In this document: positions 1 through 7,496 of the stretch, one piece after another
How the letters are laid out: each line of letters begins with the position of its first letter
How positions within the stretch are numbered: the stretch's first letter is position 1
Source of the DNA: Shimia_B sp038528385
GTDB taxonomy: Bacteria; Pseudomonadota; Alphaproteobacteria; Rhodobacterales; Rhodobacteraceae
Assembly (NCBI GenBank): GCA_038528385.1
Contig: JBCBET010000003.1
Coordinates: 1 to 64,000, forward strand
Direction: 5' to 3'
DNA length: 64,000 nt
The notes under the pieces: model-generated
Told to the model about the DNA's origin: nothing
The model's database searches: none
What the model saw: only the letters and a program-made list of their open reading frames with translations
Made by a program: the position numbers and the translations under genes

Positions 1-351
1 GACGGCATGCAGTGGACCGATTACATCCCCGTGCCGGGCTCCCCGGTGGACTTCGCCTCAGGCTATGGCGCCGTGGAACGCGTCAACGAGCTCATGGGCG
101 GCGGGCTAGCGCGGACCGGACTCAGACCCCGAAGCGCGCCGAAAGCGCCTCGGCCCGCCGCCCGCCGACCTTGGTCCAGCTATAATCTGCGATGGCGGCG
201 CGGGTCTGCTCGGCCCAGTGGCGCCGCGCGTCGCCGTCCCGGGCGAGCCGCACCAGCGCCTCGGCGATCGTGTCGGGCTCCGCCGGATCGATCGCCAGCG
301 TGCAGCCCGTCTCCTCCCCCATGCGGCCCGCGCCCGCCCGCGAGGCGATGA
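1..351 (+). CDS. Partial 3' end of an unrecognised protein (uncertain)
   Basis: The frame is open from the left edge and begins with protein-like sequence (MQWTDYIPVPGSPVDFASGY, then AVERVNELMGGG). It then runs about 230 bases into the antisense of the next gene, where it becomes an R/P/A-rich, implausible sequence before a TGA at 349-351. Either the true gene ends near base 110 after a frameshift or sequencing error, or the C-terminus really overlaps the convergent glycosyltransferase. Frame 2 stops at a TAG near base 112, but its translation does not look like protein. No family is recognised; the start lies outside the window. Confidence 0.3.
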   Translation, partial: DGMQWTDYIPVPGSPVDFASGYGAVERVNELMGGGLARTGLRPRSAPKAPRPAARRPWSSYNLRWRRGSARPSGAARRRPGRAAPAPRRSCRAPPDRSPACSPSPPPCGPRPPARR

Positions 352-1219
352 TGGGCAGCCCGTGGGCTGCCGCCTCGTAGGTCACGAGCGGGTCGCCCTC
401 CTCGAAGGACGGAAAGACGAATATGTCGGCCTCCCGGTAGAGCGGCGAGACGTCCCGCATGAACCCGCGCACCTCCACGTCGTCACGGTTCAGGTGATCG
501 GCGAAACGCTGCCGCAGCGCCGGTTCGATGTCTCCGGCCAGCACGAGCCTGCCGTCGAGCCCTGCCCTGGCCCAGGCCTTCAGCAATTGGTGCAATCCCT
601 TGCGCACGCTGCCGAAGCCCACGAAGAGCACCGTGAGCCCCGCCTCCGGCACCGCGCGGAGCGGCGGCACGTCCTCTGGCAGCGCGACGCCGTAGCTGGC
701 CCCGATGATATCCTCGCCCGCGATGGGCGCCCGCCTGAGCGAGCGTTCCACGCCGCTGCTCGGCGCGAAGAGGGCCGATGTCAGTTCGAGCTTGCGCATC
801 TCCTCGGCGATGCGCTGGTCGGTGATGCCGTGCCCGGGCGCGAGCCCCTCGGCCTCGTAGACCGCGTCGAGGATCTCCCGCGCCTCCTCCATGAGCGTGT
901 TTATGCCCTCCCCCACCACCGGGATGTTCCGCGCGGCCAGCGCCTGGTAGACCGCGAGCGACGCGGCGGGCCAGAGATAGGCGACATCGTCCGCGCCGAT
1001 CTCAGCCAGGTAGCTGCGCTCCGCCTTCCGCGCGGCGGTCTCGGCCACGAGACGATGGGGCAGCGCGGCGCGCGCACCGCTGAGCGCACTGCGATACTCA
1101 ATCCCGCTCAAGGGCTTGCGCACGCGGTTGACGAAGAGCGGCCCCTGCACGCCCCGCCCGGCCATGCCCTGCAGCAGGCGCGTGCAGGTATAGCTCGGAC
1201 CAACGCCGTCGCACGCCAT
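122..1219 (-). CDS. Family 4-type glycosyltransferase
   Basis: A 365-residue GT-B glycosyltransferase, probably cytoplasmic and acting on a surface polysaccharide. The N-terminus (MACDGVGPSYTCTRLLQG) resembles the donor-loop start of GT4 enzymes. The C-terminal half has the usual nucleotide-sugar domain: LTVLFVGFGSVRKGLHQLL, then VRGFMRDVSPLYREADIFVF, then the E-x7-E region PSFEEGDPLVTYEAAAHGLP. I chose the ATG at 1219 because the upstream extension to a TTG at 1504 is R/C-rich and unlike the family. The ribosome-binding site before 1219 is weak, so a start up to about 50 bases upstream is possible. It is divergent from the Wzy-like gene. Sugar specificity cannot be read from sequence. Confidence 0.8.
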   Translation of the reverse strand: MACDGVGPSYTCTRLLQGMAGRGVQGPLFVNRVRKPLSGIEYRSALSGARAALPHRLVAETAARKAERSYLAEIGADDVAYLWPAASLAVYQALAARNIPVVGEGINTLMEEAREILDAVYEAEGLAPGHGITDQRIAEEMRKLELTSALFAPSSGVERSLRRAPIAGEDIIGASYGVALPEDVPPLRAVPEAGLTVLFVGFGSVRKGLHQLLKAWARAGLDGRLVLAGDIEPALRQRFADHLNRDDVEVRGFMRDVSPLYREADIFVFPSFEEGDPLVTYEAAAHGLPIIASRAGAGRMGEETGCTLAIDPAEPDTIAEALVRLARDGDARRHWAEQTRAAIADYSWTKVGGRRAEALSARFGV

Positions 1220-1538
1220 CGGCAACAAGGTCAAAAGTCGTCTCAAACCCGCCACGATCCATCGGATGATGCCCACTGCGCACACGGTTTCCGATCGCCT
1301 GTGCAGATGCAATCCATTTGCCGGGACGCGTCGGAGCAGCGACCGCTTTTGGCGACAATTCACGCAGAAAACCCGCCACTGAACGCGGAATGGCACCGCC
1401 GATCCGCCATCACGGGTTGCAAGCCCTCCCGGAGTGGGGAAGCATGCACGCGCGCTGCTGCACGCCGGGGGCCCGCCCGCGGCGGAGGCATGTGCCGTGA
1501 TCAAGTGAGATGTCGCTGCCGCGACAGAAGGTTATCGG
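1220..1538. other. Intergenic stretch between divergent polysaccharide genes
   Basis: About 320 bases without a convincing gene. Open frames cross it on both strands, but their translations are rich in Arg, Pro and Cys. It should hold the divergent promoters of the glycosyltransferase and the Wzy-like gene. I find an AGAAGG ribosome-binding site just before the ATG at 1539, but no -35/-10 pair I would defend. Confidence 0.5.
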
Positions 1539-2948
1539 ATGAGCCAAGTGACCGGGAATGCCGCTGATGCGGGCCGTGCCGGGACCGCGCCCCTGGCGGC
1601 GGCCTCGACCATCGCGCAGTCGGTCTGGGTCGCGGCGTTCGTCATCGCGCTTCTCGTGCCGATCCAGATCTATCTCGGGACGATCCGGCTGTCGTTCTAC
1701 CGGGTCGTGCTGCTGGCCGCGCTGGTGCCGATGATGGTGCAGCTCTTCTCCGCCCAGCCGATCCGGTTCCGCCTGGCCGACGGTCTCGTCGTCGCCTACG
1801 CACTGATGGGCGCGTTCGCCCTCTTCATGACGGATGCGACGCTCGCAGCCATCGGCATCTTCGCCATCGAATCCACCGCGCCCTATTTCCTCGCCCGCGC
1901 CTTCGTGCGCAGCAGCGCCCAGTTCAGCGCCATGGCGCGCACGCTCGTGGTCTGCATCGTCCTGACCATCCCCTTCGCGCTCTACGAGAATTTCACCCGG
2001 GACCCGATCATCCTGACGATCCTCGACACCGTGCTGCCGGTCCTGCAGAACGTCCCCCACGAACAGCGTCTGGGCCTCGACCGGGCGCAGGTCACCTTCG
2101 ATCATCCGATCCTTTACGGTGTCTTCTGCGCCTTCGGCGTCTCGCTCGCCATCTATGCCACGCGCACCCGCCTGTCGGTCTTTCGGGGCATGGTCGTGGG
2201 CTTTGCGGCGTTTCTGTCGCTGTCGTCGGGCGCCTACGTGGCGGTTGGGCTCCAGGGCCTCCTCTTCCTCTACGACTTCATCTTCCAGAAGGTGCGGCAG
2301 CGCTGGATGATCCTCGCGATCACCACCGCGATTCTCTACGCCGTGATCGAGGGGCTCTCCAACCGGACGATGTCGCAGATCGTCCTGCCCTACCTCGCGC
2401 TCAACCCGGGCACGGCCTGGACCCGGCTCAGCGTGAACGAATGGGCCTGGACCGGGATCATGGCCTATCCCTGGTTCGGGCTCGGGTTCACGATCTTCTG
2501 GCCCGCGCCGTTCTGGGTGGTCACCACCTCCATCGACAATTTCTGGCTGGCCATCGGGTTCCGGCACGGCTTGCCCTCCATGGTGCTCCTGATCGCCTCC
2601 GTGGGCGCCGTGCTCTGGGCGGTGATCTTCACCCGGCAGACCGACCCTTTCGTGCGGGCCTGCCGGACGGGGTTCGTCATCACCTTCGTCGGGCTGTGCA
2701 TCGCCGTGGCCACCGTCCACCTGTGGAATTCGACCTACGTGGCGTTCCTCTTTCTCTTGGGAAGCGGGATGTGGCTGACCGACGAGCAGAGCTCGGACAC
2801 GGCCGACGATGTGGAGGCGTCCGACACCAAGGAGCGACGCGGCCCGCGCTATTCGCGCGACCTCGGGCCGGCCTACCGCCGCACGCTTCCCCCCGGGAGC
2901 GCGCCGCGGACATCCCCATTGGACAAAAGAACCAGAGAAAGCCTTTGA
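1539..2948 (+). CDS. O-antigen ligase / Wzy polymerase-like membrane protein
   Basis: A 469-residue polytopic inner-membrane protein with about ten to twelve hydrophobic segments, from about residue 28 to 415, followed by a polar C-terminal tail rich in charged residues. A long periplasmic loop lies around residues 270-340 (LSNRTMSQIVLPYLALNPG, then the W-rich TRLSVNEWAWTGIM). This layout fits the O-antigen ligase/polymerase superfamily, which joins or polymerises undecaprenyl-linked repeat units. A good ribosome-binding site (AGAAGG) precedes the ATG. It is followed after two bases by the FkbM gene, so the two are probably co-transcribed. Polymerase and ligase roles cannot be separated by eye. 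Confidence 0.75.
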   Translation: MSQVTGNAADAGRAGTAPLAAASTIAQSVWVAAFVIALLVPIQIYLGTIRLSFYRVVLLAALVPMMVQLFSAQPIRFRLADGLVVAYALMGAFALFMTDATLAAIGIFAIESTAPYFLARAFVRSSAQFSAMARTLVVCIVLTIPFALYENFTRDPIILTILDTVLPVLQNVPHEQRLGLDRAQVTFDHPILYGVFCAFGVSLAIYATRTRLSVFRGMVVGFAAFLSLSSGAYVAVGLQGLLFLYDFIFQKVRQRWMILAITTAILYAVIEGLSNRTMSQIVLPYLALNPGTAWTRLSVNEWAWTGIMAYPWFGLGFTIFWPAPFWVVTTSIDNFWLAIGFRHGLPSMVLLIASVGAVLWAVIFTRQTDPFVRACRTGFVITFVGLCIAVATVHLWNSTYVAFLFLLGSGMWLTDEQSSDTADDVEASDTKERRGPRYSRDLGPAYRRTLPPGSAPRTSPLDKRTRESL

Positions 2949-2950
2949 CC

Positions 2951-3712
2951 ATGCTTCGTGATCAGATCGGGCGTTTGCTGCCGGATAATTTGAAGACCGC
3001 GATTTACGATACCTACCGCCTCACCAACCGCGTCCGGAACCGGCTGACGATGCGCGACGGCGTCGTCTCGCTCCACGGTGTCCGGCTGCGCGCGGACCCC
3101 GATCTCATCGGCGAGGAGGTGGTGGAGCGCATCCTCGTGGGCGATTACGAGGGGCGGGAGGCGCGCATGGTGTCGATGTTCCTGGAGCCCTCGGACCGGG
3201 TGATCGAGCTCGGTGCGGGCATCGGCTTCATCGGGCTTCTCTGCGCGAGCCGCCTCGCCCCCGGGCAGGTCCAGAGCTTCGAGGCCAACCCGATGATGGA
3301 GGAGATCATCCGCGGCAACTACGCGCTCAACGACGGTCCCCTGCCCGAGCTCACCATCGGCCTACTGTCCGAGGAGCCGGGCGAGGCGGTCTTCTACATC
3401 CCCGAGCTCTTCTGGGCCGCCTCGACCACCCCGATCCCCGATGCCAAGACCGTGCGCACCCCGCGCATCTCGCTCAACGAGAAGATCCGGGAGCTCGGCT
3501 CCACTTTCCTCATCATGGATATCGAGGGCGGGGAGATCGACATCATCGAGGCGCTGGAGCCCGGCAGCGTGCGCAAGATCGCCATGGAGCTGCATCCCGA
3601 GGTGACCGGGGAGGACGCCATCGCGGGGATGACGCGCCGCCTGACGGAGATGGGGTTCACCCGCCGATGGACATCCAATGCGGGACAGCACGCCTATTTC
3701 GAGGCGCTATAG
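2951..3712 (+). CDS. FkbM family SAM-dependent methyltransferase
   Basis: A 253-residue protein with a class I SAM-binding fold. Motif I is VIELGAGIGFIGLLCASRL, followed by the acidic ribose-binding segment VQSFEANP. A later LIMDIEGGEIDIIEAL segment is the FkbM signature (D-x-E-G-x-E). FkbM-type enzymes O-methylate sugars in polysaccharides and polyketides, which fits this locus. I start at ATG 2951, immediately after the Wzy-like stop, because an in-frame reading upstream is only antisense-like sequence. The acceptor sugar is unknown. Confidence 0.85.
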   Translation: MLRDQIGRLLPDNLKTAIYDTYRLTNRVRNRLTMRDGVVSLHGVRLRADPDLIGEEVVERILVGDYEGREARMVSMFLEPSDRVIELGAGIGFIGLLCASRLAPGQVQSFEANPMMEEIIRGNYALNDGPLPELTIGLLSEEPGEAVFYIPELFWAASTTPIPDAKTVRTPRISLNEKIRELGSTFLIMDIEGGEIDIIEALEPGSVRKIAMELHPEVTGEDAIAGMTRRLTEMGFTRRWTSNAGQHAYFEAL

Positions 3713-3766
3713 GATGGGGACCTGCCGCACGCCGCGTCCCGGTCCGCGCCCGGGGAGCCGCCGGTG

Positions 3767-4657
3767 ATGACCGAGCGTCCCGCGGTGTCCGTCGTGCTGC
3801 CCGTCCACAACCGGGAGACGCTCGTGGGTCGGGCGATCGAGAGCGTGCTCGCGCAGGATCTCGCGGATTTCGAGCTGCTGGTCATCGACGACTGCTCCAC
3901 CGACGGCACAGTGGCGGCGGTGGAGCGCTACACCGCCGACGCCCGCGTGCGGCTGGTGCGGAACGAGACCAATCTCGGCCCCTCGGGCGCGCGCAACCGC
4001 GGGATCGAGCTTGCCCGCGGGCGCTACATCGCCTTTCAGGACAGCGACGACCGCTGGTTTCCCGAAAAACTCGCCATCCAGATCGCCGCGCTCGAGCGTG
4101 ACCCGACCGTGCGGGCCTGCTTTTGCGGGGCGCTCTATTATGCCAGCGAGCAATGCTACTACATCCCGGGGCCCGAGACGCTCGACGAGGCGGGCAAGCG
4201 GTCGGGGGATCTCTCCTCCACCGTGCTCTATCGCAACCCGGTGACGCCCCAGGCCCTGCTCGTGCACCGCGAGCTCTTCGACGAGGTCGGGCCCTTCGAC
4301 GCCACGCTCCGCGTCAACGAGGACTGGGAGCTCGTGATCCGCATGGCCCAGGCCACGCGCTTCGCCTTCGTGGAGGAACCGCTCGCCATCATCTACCGAA
4401 CCGCCAACAGCGTGTCCTCGGACCTCGTGGCGAACACCGCGGTGCGCAAGCGGCTCCTGGGCGACTACGAGGCGCTCTACGACAAGCACCCCGCGGCGCG
4501 CGCCTGGCAGAACTACATCATCGGCAAGCAGAGCATCGAGAACAGGCACTACAAGGCCTCCGTCGCGCATTTCCGGCAGTCCATGCGCGACAAGCCGTCC
4601 CTTCTGTGCCTCATGCACCTGCAGCGCGCGCGCTTTCTGGCGATGACGCGGTCCTGA
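3767..4657 (+). CDS. Family 2 glycosyltransferase
   Basis: A 296-residue GT-A enzyme. The N-terminus has the standard GT2 pattern: VSVVLPVHNRETLVGRAIES, then LLVIDDCSTDGT, then GARNRGIELARGRYIAFQD with the DSDD metal-binding motif. The ED of VNEDWELVIRM fits the usual catalytic-base region. The C-terminal ~100 residues are basic and helical. GGGGAG lies before the start; ATG 3767 (or GTG 3764) fits it. It follows the FkbM gene by about 50 bases and converges on the next glycosyltransferase, with only four bases between stops. Confidence 0.88.
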   Translation: MTERPAVSVVLPVHNRETLVGRAIESVLAQDLADFELLVIDDCSTDGTVAAVERYTADARVRLVRNETNLGPSGARNRGIELARGRYIAFQDSDDRWFPEKLAIQIAALERDPTVRACFCGALYYASEQCYYIPGPETLDEAGKRSGDLSSTVLYRNPVTPQALLVHRELFDEVGPFDATLRVNEDWELVIRMAQATRFAFVEEPLAIIYRTANSVSSDLVANTAVRKRLLGDYEALYDKHPAARAWQNYIIGKQSIENRHYKASVAHFRQSMRDKPSLLCLMHLQRARFLAMTRS

Positions 4658-4661
4658 GCTC

Positions 4662-5918
4662 TCAGGCGCGGTCGCCGATCGGCGCCTCCTCCTCAGGCGC
4701 GGCGGCAGCGGCGTGGCCCGCCTTCACGAAGACCCGCTCATAGGCCGCCAGGAGGTGCGGCACCGAATGGGTCCAGCTCAGATCGTCGAGCACCCGGGCC
4801 CGGCCCGCGGCGCCCATGCGGCGGCGGCGCTCGGGATCGTCCATCAGCTCCGCGATCTTGGCCGCGAAATCCACCGGGTCGTTGTCGCTCGCATAAAGCG
4901 CGGCCTCCCCAGCCGACACCTTCCCCTCGGTGAGGTCGAACTGCACGGCGGGCTTTTCAAGCGTCATGTATTCCATGATCTTGTTCATGGTGGAGATGTC
5001 GTTCATCGCGTTTTTCGGGTCGGGGGCCACGCCGATATCGATGGCGTTGAGCGCCGCGAGGAGCGCGTCGCCGTAAAGCGCCCCGGTGAAGGTGAAATGC
5101 CCCTCGAGGCCGCGCGCGGCCACATCGGCCTTCACCGCGTCGAGATGGGGCCCGAAGCCCACGATCACGGCATGGAGATCACTGCGCCCGGACACCCGCA
5201 CGAGGTGGTCGACAGCCGCCACGAGGAGGTCCATCCCCTCCTGCTGCCCGATCACGCCCACATAACCGAGCACCGTGCCCGCCCCTTTCCGGTAGGCCGG
5301 GTCGCCCGCGCCGGGGCGGAATTTGTCCACCTGCGGCGCCGAGCGGACGACGAAGACATCCTCCGGCCGCATCCCGCCGCGGCGGATGGCGATGTCGCGG
5401 AAGCTGCCATTGGTGGCGATGGACACCGACGCCGTGGCAAAGGTCAGCCGCTCCCAGAGGCGCATGACCCGCCAGAAGAGCCCGCGCCTGCCGAACTTGG
5501 CCTCGTAGAGCTCGGGACAGACATCGTGGTGATCGAAGAGGTAGCGCACCCCGGCGAGCCGGTAGCGCCAGGCCAGGAGGAAGATCAGGTCCGGTGGATT
5601 GCAGCCATGGATGACATCGAACCCCGCCTCCCGCCGGATCACCCGCGCCAGGCGAAACCAGTGCCAGAGCGCGGCGCCGTATTCGCGGGCATAGGCCGCC
5701 GCGCCGGAATGCGCCTCCGCCGGCATGGGATGGCGCCAGATGCGGATGCCGTCGATCTCCTCGTAGGGCTTGTCCCAGCCGCGTCCCATGGGGCAGATGA
5801 CCGATACGGTGTAGCCCGCCGATTTGAGCGTCGTCGCCTCGAGCCAGACCCGGCGGTCGAGCGGCACGGGCAAATTCTCGACGACGATGAGGACGCGCCT
5901 GTCTGGAAATGAACTCAA
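4662..5918 (-). CDS. Family 4 glycosyltransferase
   Basis: A 418-residue GT-B glycosyltransferase. It opens with RVLIVVENLPVPLDRRVWLE, typical of WcaI/PelF-like GT4 enzymes, has HGCNPPDL and YLFDHHDVCPELYE in the acceptor domain, and YVGVIGQQEGMDLLV plus the E-x7-E-like MNKIMEYMTLEKPAVQFD in the donor domain. Family members normally begin just before RVLIVVENLP. I therefore prefer the TTG at 5918, which has AGGG six bases upstream, over the GTG at 5984. It is probably part of exopolysaccharide assembly; the sugar is not predictable. Confidence 0.85.
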   Translation of the reverse strand: MSSFPDRRVLIVVENLPVPLDRRVWLEATTLKSAGYTVSVICPMGRGWDKPYEEIDGIRIWRHPMPAEAHSGAAAYAREYGAALWHWFRLARVIRREAGFDVIHGCNPPDLIFLLAWRYRLAGVRYLFDHHDVCPELYEAKFGRRGLFWRVMRLWERLTFATASVSIATNGSFRDIAIRRGGMRPEDVFVVRSAPQVDKFRPGAGDPAYRKGAGTVLGYVGVIGQQEGMDLLVAAVDHLVRVSGRSDLHAVIVGFGPHLDAVKADVAARGLEGHFTFTGALYGDALLAALNAIDIGVAPDPKNAMNDISTMNKIMEYMTLEKPAVQFDLTEGKVSAGEAALYASDNDPVDFAAKIAELMDDPERRRRMGAAGRARVLDDLSWTHSVPHLLAAYERVFVKAGHAAAAAPEEEAPIGDRA

Positions 5919-6077
5919 AACAATACCCTGCGTGACGATGTGGGAGGCGGCCAGATCCCGCCCCTGGCAGCGGCATCTAGCCACAAAACCGCGATCCGCA
6001 CCAGCGGTGGCTGCGCGCGCGGGCCCCGGCGGCTGCGGTGATGCGCTTGCGCCTGATTATCGGGCGGCGGCGCGCCC

Positions 6078-7493
6078 TCAGGCCCGCCAGGGGCCGAAGC
6101 CGAAGGTCATGTAATCGCGCTGGTAGACGTCGCGCACCCGCTCCTCGAGCGCGTCATCGTAGATCGCGGCGAGCGGGATGACGCGCCCGGCGTCGGGCAC
6201 CGTCACCTCCGGCACCGCCTCCTCCCCCACCATCTCGCAGAGCATGGCGAGCTCGCGCGCGATCGTGGGCTCGCGCAGCACCACGTCGGGGGCCATCACC
6301 TCCGCAAAGCCCAGGAGCGTTTGCGCCTGCGTGGCCCAGGCCCCGTCCACGCGCACCGCCGTCTGCCCACCGAGGTTCATCTTCACGAATGCCAGATAAC
6401 CCTCGAAGGCCGCGCGCTGCGCCTCCGTCGTCCACTCCGCGCCCGGCCCCTCGGGCGGCAGCGGCACCTGGTAGACACGCATGAGCTTCTCCCGGATGGC
6501 GGGATAGCTGCCGCGCCCGGTGGCGAGCACGTGATCCTCGAAGGCGGCATAGGCCCGCACCACGGGGTGGCGCACCACGGCAAAGCTCCGGTGCGGCTTA
6601 TTCCGGCGTTTCCACTGGCGCAGCGTCTTCTGGGTGAAGCCCTCCCTGAGCCCGCCCGCGCCGAGGCGCGAGAGCCAGTCGCGGATCGCCGCCCCGGGCC
6701 CCGCCTGGATCGGCATGTAAAGGAGCGGCGCATCGCCCGCCGCCACCCAACCCGGGATCGCCGGGCCCCGGCGCGGCTCGAAGTTCGGGGTTCGCGCGAG
6801 GTCGAACCGGTCATGCCCGGCGAGCGCCGCCTCCATCTCCGCGAAATTCTCCACCTTCTCGGAGAGCGGGGCGGGGTTCTGTTTCTTCAGCTTCTTCGAG
6901 AGCCCGTCGAGCACCGTGCCTGAGCCCAGGTAGCCCGCGAGCCCGTTCATGACGTCGAGGTCCTGGATATCCTCGTAGGCGAGATAGAAGGCCGTCTGCC
7001 CGGTCGTTTGCAGCGCCTTGAGGATGCGGAGCTGGAACGCCTGGAGCGCGGCCAGATGCGTCTCGAACTCGCCCGCGTCGAAGCGCGCCTTGGCGGCCTT
7101 CTGGTTGGTGGCGTTGGTGAGCTTCCACTGCCCGGTGGCCTGCGCGATCTTCCAGCTCACGTAGCTTTCGGCGGGGTTGCGCGTGAGCACCACCTTCGCG
7201 CAGCGCCGGTCGGCGAGGAGCGCGTCGAGGACGCCCGCGTGGTGGTCGTGGAAATACCGGAACCCCTGCACGCCCGGCTCCGCCTTGATCGCGGCCAGAA
7301 GCGCCAGGGGATCTCTGTCCCGCGCCGCCTGGTCGAAGCCCAAGAGCGTGTCCGTCCCCGGATAGGCGAGGAAGACCGGGTTGAAGACCTCCCCTAGGCA
7401 GGCGAGATCGGGATAGAGGTTGAGGTTCGCCTCCAGCAGGTTCGAGCCCGTGCGCATCTCCGCGAAGACGACGAAGGTGTCGAAGGCCGCCAT
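6078..7493 (-). CDS. Two-domain carbohydrate sulfotransferase
   Basis: A 471-residue protein that reads as two sulfotransferase-like halves. The N-terminal half (about 1-230) has the 5'-phosphosulfate loop-like FVVFAEMRTGSNLLEANLN and the 3'-phosphate site VVLTRNPAESYVSWKIAQ, as in Stf0/NodH-type PAPS sulfotransferases. The second half (about 245-471) contains LYMPIQAGPGAAIRDWLSRL, a degenerate loop, then FAVVRHPVVRAYAAFEDHVL, like carbohydrate sulfotransferases. It lies three bases after the branching enzyme gene and ends the leftward cluster. It likely sulfates the exported polysaccharide; PAP produced would be cleared by the CysQ encoded at 13278-14078. Confidence 0.8.
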   Translation of the reverse strand: MAAFDTFVVFAEMRTGSNLLEANLNLYPDLACLGEVFNPVFLAYPGTDTLLGFDQAARDRDPLALLAAIKAEPGVQGFRYFHDHHAGVLDALLADRRCAKVVLTRNPAESYVSWKIAQATGQWKLTNATNQKAAKARFDAGEFETHLAALQAFQLRILKALQTTGQTAFYLAYEDIQDLDVMNGLAGYLGSGTVLDGLSKKLKKQNPAPLSEKVENFAEMEAALAGHDRFDLARTPNFEPRRGPAIPGWVAAGDAPLLYMPIQAGPGAAIRDWLSRLGAGGLREGFTQKTLRQWKRRNKPHRSFAVVRHPVVRAYAAFEDHVLATGRGSYPAIREKLMRVYQVPLPPEGPGAEWTTEAQRAAFEGYLAFVKMNLGGQTAVRVDGAWATQAQTLLGFAEVMAPDVVLREPTIARELAMLCEMVGEEAVPEVTVPDAGRVIPLAAIYDDALEERVRDVYQRDYMTFGFGPWRA

Positions 7494-7496
7494 CGC

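Noticed and set aside
1410..2720. 436-codon minus-strand frame opposite the Wzy-like gene
   Set aside because: Its Arg/Asp/His/Gly-rich composition is typical of the complement of a hydrophobic membrane protein gene.
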